Under the pieces are notes generated by a model. It did not search any database, was not told the origin of the DNA, and saw only the letters and a program-made list of their open reading frames with translations. Source: Oscillospiraceae bacterium (GTDB lineage Bacteria > Bacillota > Clostridia > Oscillospirales > Ruminococcaceae). Taken from it: a DNA stretch of 32,857 nt. This document shows, in pieces, positions 1-7,521 of the stretch; the stretch's first letter is position 1; the number at the start of each line of letters is the position of its first letter. The stretch covers positions 1 to 32,857 of the forward strand of contig JAFQBT010000009.1 in assembly GCA_017399625.1 (NCBI GenBank), in the 5' to 3' direction. A program made the position numbers and the translations under genes.

Positions 1-288
1 ATCCCGATCGAAGAAGCTCTTCTCGGCGATTCCTTCAAATTCTGCAAAGAAGAAGACGTTTGCCGTATCCTTTCTTATAAAGGCAAAGTTTTCGGTCTCG
101 AAGCTCCCAACTTCTTAACCCTTGAAGTTACCGAAACCGAACCCGGCGTTAAAGGCGATACCGCAACCAACGTTACCAAACCCGCAACCGTTGAAACCGG
201 CGCGCAGGTTAAAGTTCCGCTTTTCATCAACGAAGGCGACAAAATCCAGATTGACACCAGAACCGGTGAATACATCGGAAGAGCATAA
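1..288 (+). CDS. efp: Elongation factor P, C-terminal part (5' truncated by window)
   Basis: The reading frame is open from base 1 and ends with TAA at 286-288, giving 95 residues of the second and third OB-fold domains of EF-P. The translation contains [20 protein letters not shown], then a [19 protein letters not shown] stretch, and ends in [11 protein letters not shown], which is the typical EF-P C-terminus. EF-P binds the ribosome between the P and E sites and relieves stalling at proline runs. The N-terminal KOW-like domain with the modifiable tip residue lies outside the window, so its modification type cannot be judged. The next gene starts 47 bases downstream on the same strand, an arrangement common in Clostridia. 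Confidence 0.95.
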   Translation: MPIEEALLGDSFKFCKEEDVCRILSYKGKVFGLEAPNFLTLEVTETEPGVKGDTATNVTKPATVETGAQVKVPLFINEGDKIQIDTRTGEYIGRA

Positions 289-335
289 TTTTAAAACCAT
301 TTTTAAACAGCCGTTATTGGCAAAGGAGAAAAATC

Positions 336-761
336 ATGACTATTGCTGAAAAAGTTGCACATCTCAAAGGACTTATGGAAGGTCTCAACTGCGACGATAA
401 AGTTCTCAACGCTATCGTTGACATCCTCGAAGATCTCGCATACGACGTAGAAGACGTTCAGGACGCTCTTGCAGAAGTCGGCGAACAGGTTGAACTCATC
501 GACGAAGACCTTGAAGCTCTTGAAAACGATTATTATGAATTCGACGACGATGACTGCGATTGCGATTGCTGCTGTGACGATGACGACTGCGACTGCTGCT
601 GCGACGACGACGAAGATCTTTACGAAGTAGAATGCCCTGCTTGCGGCGAAGTTATCTGCATCGACGGCTGCATCGTTGACGAAGGCGAAATGGATTGCCC
701 CAACTGCGGCGAACATCTCGAATTCGATATGGACGAAGAAGAAGAGGAAGACGAAGAATAA
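336..761 (+). CDS. CD1247-type protein: helical N-terminus, Asp/Cys-rich linker, zinc ribbon
   Basis: A 141-residue acidic cytoplasmic protein with a good ribosome site (AAAGGAG, 7 bases before ATG). Residues 1-65 are predicted to be helical or coiled-coil and rich in Asp/Glu. Residues 70-93 are almost only Asp and Cys, with nine cysteines between 74 and 89. Residues 100-124 form a zinc-ribbon pattern (CPAC at 100-103, CPNC at 121-124, extra Cys at 108 and 112). The C-terminus is a run of Glu/Asp. Proteins with this helical N-terminus and terminal zinc ribbon are found beside efp in many Clostridia and are annotated after C. difficile CD1247. Their function is not known to me. It probably shares a transcript with efp. 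The dense Cys/Asp linker suggests metal binding but this is inference. Confidence 0.85.
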   Translation: MTIAEKVAHLKGLMEGLNCDDKVLNAIVDILEDLAYDVEDVQDALAEVGEQVELIDEDLEALENDYYEFDDDDCDCDCCCDDDDCDCCCDDDEDLYEVECPACGEVICIDGCIVDEGEMDCPNCGEHLEFDMDEEEEEDEE

Positions 762-793
762 TTTCTTCTTTCCTATATAACAATTAAATAGTT

Positions 794-932
794 TCGGGGC
801 AGGGTGAAATTCCCTACCGGCGGTGAAGCGGTTTTATCCGATAAGTCCGAGAGCCTTTTGGCAAGAACGGGTCAGAATCCCGTACCGACGGTGTGCGCAA
901 ATTTGCGTTCAGTCCGGATGGCGAAACTGCGT
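794..932 (+). promoter_or_regulatory. FMN riboswitch (RFN element)
   Basis: The conserved RFN blocks are present in order: GGGGCAGGGTGAAATTCCC, TACCGGCGGT, then GTCAGAATCCCGTACCGACGG and finally AGTCCGGATGGCGAAA. Together they form the six-helix junction that binds FMN. The element is followed by an intrinsic terminator (944-979) and then ribU. FMN binding is therefore expected to favour termination and reduce riboflavin import when flavin is plentiful. The P-type ATPase 15 bases after ribU should fall under the same control. Confidence 0.95.
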
Positions 933-943
933 AAAGAAATTTG

Positions 944-979
944 TGCTCCGTACAGAATTTGTGCGGAGCATTTCTTTTT
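944..979 (+). terminator. Riboswitch-controlled intrinsic terminator
   Basis: TGCTCCG (944-950) pairs with CGGAGCA (964-970) and is followed by TTTCTTTTT. It lies between the FMN aptamer and the ribU start, which is the expected place for the expression platform. A competing antiterminator would have to use bases near 925-950; I did not resolve it with confidence. Confidence 0.75.
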
Positions 980-1040
980 GCGATTTTGCCTTTCTTTTAA
1001 GAAACTGTTCATACTATTTTAAAAAAGAAGGGGTATTATT

Positions 1041-1613
1041 ATGAAAAACATGACCACCAAAAAACTCACAACTCTCGGCGTACTTGCGGCCTGCTCCATT
1101 GTTCTGGTTGCATTTATCCACTTCCCTATTTTCGGCCAGGTTTCTTTCCTCGAATATGATCCGGCAGATATTCCGATACTTATTGGTACATTCCTTTTCG
1201 GACCTGTATGGGGATTTGTTCTCACCGTTCTTGTTTCGGTAATTCAGGGAATGACCGTTTCCGCCCACAGCGGCGTTTATGGAATTGTTATGCACACCAT
1301 TGCAACCGGAGCTTTTACCCTTGTTGCCGGAACAATTTATAAACGCAACAAGACCAAAAAAGGCGCTCTTATCGCAATCGCCTGCGGAATTGTTTCCATG
1401 GTAGCTGTTATGTATCCGGCAAACCTTGCGCTTACTCCCATTTATCTCAATGCAATGGTCGGACTTGAAATGGAAATTGCAAAAAGCACCGTAACAAGCC
1501 TTATGCCTTTCATTCTTCTTTTCAACCTTGTAAAAGCCGGCATCAACGGAGTTGTTACCTATATTGTTTATAAACGAATCCACAAACTCTTCAGCAAGTT
1601 CAATCTTGCATAA
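1041..1613 (+). CDS. ribU: Riboflavin ECF transporter, substrate-binding S component
   Basis: A 190-residue membrane protein with about six predicted helices, the usual size for an ECF S component. The N-terminal region carries FGQVSFLEYDPADIPILIG followed by FGPVWGFVLTVLVS, matching RibU-type proteins (the Phe-Leu-Glu-Tyr-Asp-Pro-Ala-Asp signature in loop 1). It captures riboflavin outside the cell and works with the shared EcfA/EcfA'/EcfT energising module, which is not encoded here. The FMN riboswitch immediately upstream independently supports flavin specificity. The start ATG has a GAAGGGG ribosome site 8 bases upstream. The following ATPase gene begins 15 bases after the stop. Confidence 0.95.
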   Translation: MKNMTTKKLTTLGVLAACSIVLVAFIHFPIFGQVSFLEYDPADIPILIGTFLFGPVWGFVLTVLVSVIQGMTVSAHSGVYGIVMHTIATGAFTLVAGTIYKRNKTKKGALIAIACGIVSMVAVMYPANLALTPIYLNAMVGLEMEIAKSTVTSLMPFILLFNLVKAGINGVVTYIVYKRIHKLFSKFNLA

Positions 1614-1628
1614 AAAGGCAGTGATATT

Positions 1629-3929
1629 TTGAAAATTGACCCGGGCTGGCCGGCTCTTTCAAGCGAAAAGGCGGCAGAACTTGCCGCCGAAGGAAAGGCG
1701 AACGTTTCCCCTTCCTCCGCTTCGAAAACAACAAAGCAGATCTGGCTTTCCAACCTCTTTACGTTTTATAACATGCTCAATCTTGTGCTCGCGGTACTTG
1801 TTATCACAACGGGCAGCTACCGCAACATGCTTTTCATGGGCGTTGTTATATCCAATTTCCTCATCGGAACCATTCAGGAACTGCGGGCAAAAAAGACCGT
1901 TGACAGTCTTTCGGTGCTCACAGCACCCACCGCAAGGGTTATCCGTGACGGAAAAGAGGTTGTTCTGCCCTGCAGGGAGCTGGTCCTCGGTGACGTGGTG
2001 CTCATAGGAGCCGGTGACCAGATCACCGCTGACGCAACCGTGCTCAACGGAGAGGCAAGGCTTAACGAAAGTCTTATCACCGGCGAAAGCGATGCGGTTT
2101 TAAAGGCTTCCGGGGATAAACTCTTCTCCGGAAGCTTTGTTATAAGCGGCGAAGCGGCGGTTGTTCTGACTGCCGTCGGTGCGGAAAGCTATGCTGAAAA
2201 ACTCACCGCAGAGGCAAAAAAGCTTGGAACCGCAAAGTCCGTGCTCAAAACCACGATAATGAACATCATCAAAACCGTAACGGTTTTCATCGTGCCCATG
2301 GGCGTGCTCACGTTTTACAACCATTTTGCTGAACGGGGACTTTCCTACGCTGATTCCATGATTCCGACCGTCGCAGCGATGGTCGGAATGATTCCGGACG
2401 GGCTTTATCTTCTCACGAGCATGAGTTTTGCCGTCGGAGTTGTTCGCCTTGCTCAGAAGCGCACCCTTACCCAGCAGCTCTATTCCCTGGAATCCCTTGC
2501 AAGAGCGGATGTGCTCTGCCTTGATAAAACCGGTACAATCACCAGCGGAAGAATGAAAATAAAAGGCACCGTAAGCTTTTGCGGCGATGATATCGGCGCA
2601 CTTGCGGCAGAAATCTATACCGCTGTTCCGGCGGACAACGCCACCGCGAAGGCAATTGCTGAGGCTTTCGGAAGCCGCAATCCCATCGAAAAAACGGCAA
2701 GAAGCATCCTTCCATTTTCTTCCGCGTACAAATACGTTGCGGCGGATTTCGGCGATGAGGGATGCTATATGCTCGGTGCTCCGGAATTTGTTACCGGCGG
2801 AAAATTCCCGGAAATTGCCGCAAAGGCGGCGGAATATTCCGCAGACGGAACCCGTGTTCTGGCTCTTTGCGCCGGAAAATTTGACGGAAAATTATACAAA
2901 GCGGAAAAACCGCTTGGTTTTATACTCATTGAAGACGAAATCCGGCCGAATGTTGCGGAAACTTTTGAATATTTCCGCAAAAACGACGTTGCAATAAAGG
3001 TCATCAGCGGCGATAATCCTGCGGCGGTTTCCGCCATTGCAAAGAAGGCCGGAGTTCCCGGCGCGGAAAATTTTGCTGATGCTTCCGCACTTTCCGATGA
3101 GGAACTTTCCGCCGCTGCGGGAAAAACGGTCGTTTTCGGAAGGGTCAGCCCGGAACAGAAGCGCGTCATCATAAAGGCTCTCCAGTCCGGCGGGCACACC
3201 GTTGCCATGACCGGCGACGGAGTCAACGACGTGCTCGCACTGAAAGATGCGGACTGCTCCGTTGCAATGGCTTCCGGTGCTCAGGCGGCAAGCCATGCTG
3301 CTCAGCTTGTTCTTCTGGATTCGGATTTTTCCGCAATGCCGGAAGTGGTGCTCGAAGGCAGAAGGGTAATCAACAACATCCAGCGCGCGGCTTCGATTTT
3401 CCTTGTGAAAACAATTTATACCTTTGCGCTGACGGCGGTTCTTCTGTTCCTGCCTTTCGCATATCCCTTTGCGCCCATCCAGCTTACCCTCATCGGAGTT
3501 GTTGCATCCGGGCTTCCGGGAATCTTTCTTGCTCTTGAACCGAACTTCAATCGGGTGCCGAAGCATTTTATGAGCACGGTGCTCAAAAGGGCAATTGCCG
3601 GCGCAGCAACCATCTTCGGCGGCGTCATGGCGGTGCTCATCATCGGCGGAAAGCTTGGTCTTCCGGCGGAGGAAGTTTCCACAATCTGCACAGTTTTTAC
3701 CGGCGGGGCAAGCCTTATGACTCTTCTTTGCGCGTGCCTTCCGCTCAATAAGTTCAAGGCGGTGCTCATCTGCGTCTGCACCGCAATTTTTTCCGGAGCG
3801 ATTTCCCTTTTCGGCGAAATTTTTATGCTTGTTCCCCTCAGCGGAACCGGAAGGACGATTCTGCTTTGCATTCTGCCGTTCATCCTTGTTCAGCTTTTCC
3901 TGCGGAACTCCCGGTTCGGAAAAGAATAA
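1629..3929 (+). CDS. HAD-type cation-transporting P-type ATPase, specificity unknown
   Basis: A 766-residue P-type ATPase with a TTG start (AGGCAGTGA 5-6 bases upstream). Visible motifs are TGES at 151-154 (actuator domain), the phosphorylated Asp in DKTGT at 299-303, and TGDGVND at 528-534. Transmembrane segments lie near 40-60 and 66-85, a pair near 210-265, and a C-terminal bundle from about 590. The fourth helix carries IPDGL (255-259) where P2-type pumps usually have PEGL, so one ion-coordinating Glu is Asp here. It has no heavy-metal CPC motif and no HMA domain, so it belongs to the non-P1B group; Ca2+, Mg2+, K+ or Mn2+ cannot be told apart by eye. It sits 15 bases behind ribU with no terminator between them, implying FMN-riboswitch control, which is unusual for a cation pump. 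Confidence 0.93.
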   Translation: MKIDPGWPALSSEKAAELAAEGKANVSPSSASKTTKQIWLSNLFTFYNMLNLVLAVLVITTGSYRNMLFMGVVISNFLIGTIQELRAKKTVDSLSVLTAPTARVIRDGKEVVLPCRELVLGDVVLIGAGDQITADATVLNGEARLNESLITGESDAVLKASGDKLFSGSFVISGEAAVVLTAVGAESYAEKLTAEAKKLGTAKSVLKTTIMNIIKTVTVFIVPMGVLTFYNHFAERGLSYADSMIPTVAAMVGMIPDGLYLLTSMSFAVGVVRLAQKRTLTQQLYSLESLARADVLCLDKTGTITSGRMKIKGTVSFCGDDIGALAAEIYTAVPADNATAKAIAEAFGSRNPIEKTARSILPFSSAYKYVAADFGDEGCYMLGAPEFVTGGKFPEIAAKAAEYSADGTRVLALCAGKFDGKLYKAEKPLGFILIEDEIRPNVAETFEYFRKNDVAIKVISGDNPAAVSAIAKKAGVPGAENFADASALSDEELSAAAGKTVVFGRVSPEQKRVIIKALQSGGHTVAMTGDGVNDVLALKDADCSVAMASGAQAASHAAQLVLLDSDFSAMPEVVLEGRRVINNIQRAASIFLVKTIYTFALTAVLLFLPFAYPFAPIQLTLIGVVASGLPGIFLALEPNFNRVPKHFMSTVLKRAIAGAATIFGGVMAVLIIGGKLGLPAEEVSTICTVFTGGASLMTLLCACLPLNKFKAVLICVCTAIFSGAISLFGEIFMLVPLSGTGRTILLCILPFILVQLFLRNSRFGKE

Positions 3930-3946
3930 ATATGATTTTTATAAAA

Positions 3947-3979
3947 CGGCGGCCTTTGCGGGTCGCCGGTTTTTGTTTT
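3947..3979 (+). terminator. Intrinsic terminator after the P-type ATPase
   Basis: CGGCGGC (3947-3953) pairs with GTCGCCG (3962-3968, one G-U) and is followed by a T-rich tract GTTTTTGTTTTT. It lies 17 bases after the ATPase stop codon. Confidence 0.85.
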
Positions 3980-4019
3980 TCAGCATCCGATATCAGGGAG
4001 GCGGATTTTGCCTTTTTCA

Positions 4020-4372
4020 TTTTTACGGAGGACGGTTACCTCCTCAGAGGAGAAGGGGGACCATCGGAGATGGTGGAGGAGGGATAATCCCCGACCGGTT
4101 TTGTTGAGGAAACGGATTCTTCGCTTCGCTCAGAATGACATTGGTCTGTCATTGCGAGCCTTTGAAGAAGGCGTGGCAATCCGTTCTCCTTTTTTGACAT
4201 TGCCGCTCCACAGTAGGGAACGGTCTTGACCGTTCCGTTTTCTAACGGGATGGGATTACAATCCCTCACCCGACTTCGTCGGGAGCTCCCTTTGCACAAG
4301 GGAGCCGACCCTCCGGGTTATCTGTTAATCCCTTTACCACTCCGGGAAGGCTGTTCAACCCGGCGGAATTGG
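4020..4372. repeat. Mosaic intergenic repeat block A
   Basis: About 350 bases with no credible gene. It strings together short hairpin modules seen elsewhere in the window. A module beginning GTCATTGCGAGCC and ending in CCGTTCTCC (4148-4190) recurs at 7119-7161. A TTCTAACGGGATGGGATTACAATCC-like piece (near 4240) recurs near 7300, 13580 and 32281. There is a hairpin CCCGACTTCGTCGGG (4269-4283), and CTCCCTTTGCACAAGGGAG (4285-4303) recurs as variants in the other blocks. The remaining sequence is low-information. Confidence 0.8.
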
Positions 4373-4393
4373 GATAAAATTGCGTTTTTTAAC

Positions 4394-4436
4394 AATCTTA
4401 ATAAAATCTTAATAATTTTACCACTTTAATCTTAAG
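4394..4436 (+). promoter_or_regulatory. Three direct repeats, candidate OmpR-type regulator boxes
   Basis: AATCTTAAT occurs at 4394-4402 and again at 4405-4413, 11 bases apart. AATCTTAAG follows at 4428-4436, 23 bases after the second. Repeats spaced by 11 or about 22 bases are what tandem OmpR/PhoB-family dimers bind. The third box overlaps the -35 position of the downstream promoter, so positive autoregulation of the two-component operon is plausible. Confidence 0.6.
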
Positions 4437-4453
4437 GTTTTTGCTGTTATGAT
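4425..4453 (+). promoter_or_regulatory. Promoter of the two-component operon (extended -10)
   Basis: TATGAT at 4448-4453 is preceded by TGT (a TGn extension), and the hexamer 17 bases upstream is only TTTAAT (4425-4430). A weak -35 replaced by an activator box plus an extended -10 is the usual form of a response-regulator-activated promoter. The leader to the ATG would be about 15 bases and contains GAGGAGG. Confidence 0.6.
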
Positions 4454-4474
4454 ATAGGCAGAGGAGGCGATTGA

Positions 4475-5167
4475 ATGTATAATCTTCTGATCTGCGATGA
4501 CGACAGGGATATCCGTAATGCCCTTAAAATATATCTTTCCGGCGAAGGCTACCGGATTTTTGAAGCGGAAAACGGCGCCGAAGCGCTTGAGGTGATTTCG
4601 AAAAACGAAATCCACCTTATTTTAATGGATATTATGATGCCGAAAATGGACGGAGTTTCCGCAACGGCAAAAATCCGCGAAAATTCCAACGCGCCGGTTA
4701 TTTTTCTTTCCGCAAAAAGCGAGGACAGCGATAAGATCCTCGGTCTTACCGCCGGCGCGGATGATTACATAACAAAACCATTCAACCCGCTGGAGGTAAT
4801 TGCAAGGGTAAAGGCCCAGCTCCGGCGCTATGCATATTTCGGCGGAATGGAAAAGAAGGAGGACGTCATCACCGTCGGCGGAATCGAGCTTGATGACGAA
4901 GGAAAAACCGTTCTTCTGAACGGCGAACCCATTTCCCTTACCCCGACGGAATTTGATATTCTCCGGCTTTTTGTAAAAAACCCGGGAAAGGTTTTTTCCT
5001 CAAAGGAAATTTATTCCGCGGTCTGGAACAACGATCCCCTTGGCGCAGAGGGCACCATTGCGGTGCATATCCGGCACCTTCGGGAAAAACTGGAAATCGA
5101 CCCGGCGAACCCGAGATATCTCAAGGTCGTCTGGGGAAAAGGATATAAACTGGAGGGTGGAAAATGA
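4475..5167 (+). CDS. OmpR/PhoB-family response regulator
   Basis: A 230-residue two-domain regulator. The receiver domain (1-120) has the acidic pocket DDD at 8-10, phospho-acceptor Asp52 in LMDIMMPKMDG, and the conserved Lys in ITKPFNP near 101. The C-terminal winged helix (about 130-227) contains LTPTEFDILRLF and the recognition region TIAVHIRHLREKL. The overall pattern is VanR-like. Its stop overlaps the kinase start (ATGA at 5164-5167), so the pair is translationally coupled. GAGGAGG lies 7 bases before the ATG. The upstream direct repeats suggest autoregulation. The nearest neighbours do not reveal its regulon; an envelope signal is a guess from the VanR-type family. Confidence 0.95.
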   Translation: MYNLLICDDDRDIRNALKIYLSGEGYRIFEAENGAEALEVISKNEIHLILMDIMMPKMDGVSATAKIRENSNAPVIFLSAKSEDSDKILGLTAGADDYITKPFNPLEVIARVKAQLRRYAYFGGMEKKEDVITVGGIELDDEGKTVLLNGEPISLTPTEFDILRLFVKNPGKVFSSKEIYSAVWNNDPLGAEGTIAVHIRHLREKLEIDPANPRYLKVVWGKGYKLEGGK

Positions 5168-7029
5168 AAAAACTTTTCGGAAACCTTTTTTTGAAAATTC
5201 TTTCCTTCGTGCTGGTCTGCATTGCGGCGCCGGTTCTGGGAATCTGCATTTTCTGCGCGGCGGAAGCTTATGATGCGGATCTTTATCACAGAGCCGTTAC
5301 CTATGAGGAAAGTTCCATCTGCAAAAATTTTGTCAACGAAAACCTTGCGGAAGTCCGGGAATATATCTATTGGAACGACCTTGCCGGGTTTAAGAATTAT
5401 GATTATTACAAGGAACACAGCAACTTTGCGGTTGTGATTTCCGATTCCGAAGGAAAAACTGTTTATTCAACCCTCCGGAGCGGATTCACCCTTGTTGTGG
5501 AGGATTATCCTGCAACGGACGTTGATTCGGAAGGAAGACCCGTCAAGGGATACAGCATGAAGGGCTATATCGCAAAAAACATCACCGATGAATACGCCGG
5601 TTATGACGAATATACCCAGTTTCAGTTTTATAAGCAATACCGCATCCGTTTTCTCCAGCTTGGAGCGGTCTGCTTTGCGGTATGTGCGCTCCTTTGCATT
5701 TATCTGATGTCCTCTTCCGGAATCGACGGAAACGGCGAATTTGCCCTCCGGGGGCTCAACGCAGTTGATTACGATATCATGCTTTTTATCTGCGGTTTCA
5801 TTATCGCAGGACTGATAAGCCTTATCGACAGCATCTGGTACCAATATGACGATATCTTCAAGCTTGCGATGATGCTTCTGCTTCTTGCGGGACTTACTGC
5901 AGCGGTTCTCATTGCAATGATGAGCACCGCCGCCCACATGAAGATGAAGCAATGGTGGAAGCACAGCTTTTTCTGGCAGTTTTTCTCCGTTGCGGGAAGA
6001 TTTATCCGCTGGATCATGCGGAACATCGGCATCACATGGAAATTTGCCTTTGCGGCTGCGGGATACAGTTTTTTGATGTTCCTTTTGGGAGCAATGACAG
6101 ATGATTACCATTTCAGAGCTTTCAGTGTTCTTTTCGCTATTTTTGTATCGGTTGCAATGGTCTGCGTTGCAATCTGGTTTGGAAGCCAGCTCCGGAAGAT
6201 AAAGCGCGGTGGCGAAGCCATTGCAAACGGGGATTTTGATTACCGCATCAACGCAAGGGAACTCTGGCCTTCCCTTCGGGGACACGCATATAACCTCAAC
6301 TGCGCGGCGCTCGGAATGTCGAAGGCAGTTGACGACCGGATGAAGAGCGAAAGATTCAAGACCGAACTCATCACGAACGTGAGCCACGACCTTAAAACCC
6401 CGCTGACCTCAATCGTTTCCTACGTTGACCTGCTCAAGAAGGAGCAGATCGAAAACGAAACCGCCCTCGGCTATATCGAAGTTATCGACCGCCAGAGCGC
6501 AAAGCTCCGGAAGCTCACCGAGGACCTTGTTGAAGCATCAAAAGCTTCCAGCGGCGCCGTTGCGGTGAACAAAAGCCTTCTGAACATCGGCGAACTCATC
6601 AATCAGTCCGTGGGCGAATTTTCCGAAAAACTGGAAAAAGCGGATATCGTTCCGGTGGTGAATCTTCCGGAAGAGGAGGTTTCCGTTTTTACCGACGGAA
6701 GGCTTCTCTGGCGGGTTTTCGATAATCTGATACAGAATATCATCAAATACGCCCAGCCGGGCACAAGGGCTTATTTCGACCTTGCAAAGGCGGAAAACGA
6801 AGCCGTTCTCACAATCCGCAATATTTCGAGGGAACCCCTCAACATGACCGCGGAGGCACTTATGGAAAGATTTGTCCGGGGCGATGCTTCCAGAAACAGC
6901 GAAGGAAACGGACTTGGACTTTCCATTGCAAAATCCCTTACGGAACTTTGCGGCGGAACCTTTGAGCTGACCCTTGACGGCGACCTTTATAAGGTTACCA
7001 TCATCATTCCCGCGGCGGAAGAACAATAA
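5164..7029 (+). CDS. Multi-pass sensor histidine kinase
   Basis: A 621-residue membrane kinase paired with the preceding regulator. Predicted membrane segments lie near 11-31, 162-183, 204-222, 234-256, 291-310 and 317-340. The first two enclose an extracytoplasmic sensor of about 130 residues rich in Tyr and acidic residues. A HAMP-like linker follows (341-365). Then come the dimerisation/phosphoacceptor helix with His408 in NVSHDLKTPLTS and the ATP-binding domain with an N box (DNLIQNIIKYA) and a G box (GNGLGLSIAKSL). Six helices is more than a simple VanS-type kinase has, and the extra four may form a membrane sensing module. A strong terminator follows. Confidence 0.94.
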   Translation: MKKLFGNLFLKILSFVLVCIAAPVLGICIFCAAEAYDADLYHRAVTYEESSICKNFVNENLAEVREYIYWNDLAGFKNYDYYKEHSNFAVVISDSEGKTVYSTLRSGFTLVVEDYPATDVDSEGRPVKGYSMKGYIAKNITDEYAGYDEYTQFQFYKQYRIRFLQLGAVCFAVCALLCIYLMSSSGIDGNGEFALRGLNAVDYDIMLFICGFIIAGLISLIDSIWYQYDDIFKLAMMLLLLAGLTAAVLIAMMSTAAHMKMKQWWKHSFFWQFFSVAGRFIRWIMRNIGITWKFAFAAAGYSFLMFLLGAMTDDYHFRAFSVLFAIFVSVAMVCVAIWFGSQLRKIKRGGEAIANGDFDYRINARELWPSLRGHAYNLNCAALGMSKAVDDRMKSERFKTELITNVSHDLKTPLTSIVSYVDLLKKEQIENETALGYIEVIDRQSAKLRKLTEDLVEASKASSGAVAVNKSLLNIGELINQSVGEFSEKLEKADIVPVVNLPEEEVSVFTDGRLLWRVFDNLIQNIIKYAQPGTRAYFDLAKAENEAVLTIRNISREPLNMTAEALMERFVRGDASRNSEGNGLGLSIAKSLTELCGGTFELTLDGDLYKVTIIIPAAEEQ

Positions 7030-7045
7030 AAAAACCATTTAAAAA

Positions 7046-7078
7046 AACAGGCTCTCCCGACAGGTGAGCCTGTTTTTT
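7046..7078 (+). terminator. Intrinsic terminator of the two-component operon
   Basis: AACAGGCTC (7046-7054) pairs perfectly with GAGCCTGTT (7066-7074), followed by TTTT and preceded by an A-run. Confidence 0.9.
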
Positions 7079-7118
7079 GTTCCGGGGAATACGGCTTCAC
7101 TTTGAACGGCATTGGTTT

Positions 7119-7445
7119 GTCATTGCGAGCCTTCGAAGAAGGCGTGGCAATCCGTTCTCCTTTTTGCAGATATCATCACAATCACCGTAGGGGCGGATAT
7201 TATCCGTCCGGTTTTTGCTGAAAGCCCCCCTTGTTAAAGGGGGGTGGTTTTGGCTTTGCCAAAACCGGGGGGATTCTCTTGAAATTAACGGCTGAATTTA
7301 ACGGGATGGGATTACAATCCCTCCGTCATCGCTTACGCGATGCCACCTCCCTTTACACAAGGGAGGCTATTGCCTCGGCAGCAGGCGGAGGAACACCTCA
7401 TCCGTCTGCTTCGCAGACACCTTCCCCTCTGGGAAGGCTATCCCG
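7119..7445. repeat. Mosaic intergenic repeat block B
   Basis: The block consists of modules in the order: GTCATTGCGAGCC element (7119-7165), near-palindromic GGGGCGGATATTATCC element (7187-7210), a 98-base core (7217-7314), then hairpin pairs of the kind TCCGTCTGCTTCGCAGAC and CCTTCCCCTCTGGGAAGG up to 7440. The 98-base core contains CCCCCC/GGGGGG and GGTTTTGGC/GCCAAAACC hairpins and is almost identical to 13500-13597 and 32200-32297. An open frame runs through this block on the plus strand, but it continues antisense through the next gene and has no support as coding. Confidence 0.85.
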
Positions 7446-7482
7446 CCCTGCGTTTTCAACTTTCAGCTTTCAATTTTACACT

Positions 7483-7515
7483 AAAAAAAGACGCTTCTGC
7501 GAAGCGTCTTTTTTT
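7483..7515 (-). terminator. Terminator of the rpe-rnf-DUF4015 operon (bidirectional shape)
   Basis: GACGCTTC (7490-7497) and GAAGCGTC (7501-7508) form a perfect stem with a TGC loop. There are A7 on the left and T8 on the right, so it can terminate either direction. It lies 6 bases beyond the stop of the last gene in the minus-strand operon. Confidence 0.88.
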
Positions 7516-7521
7516 GTTTAT

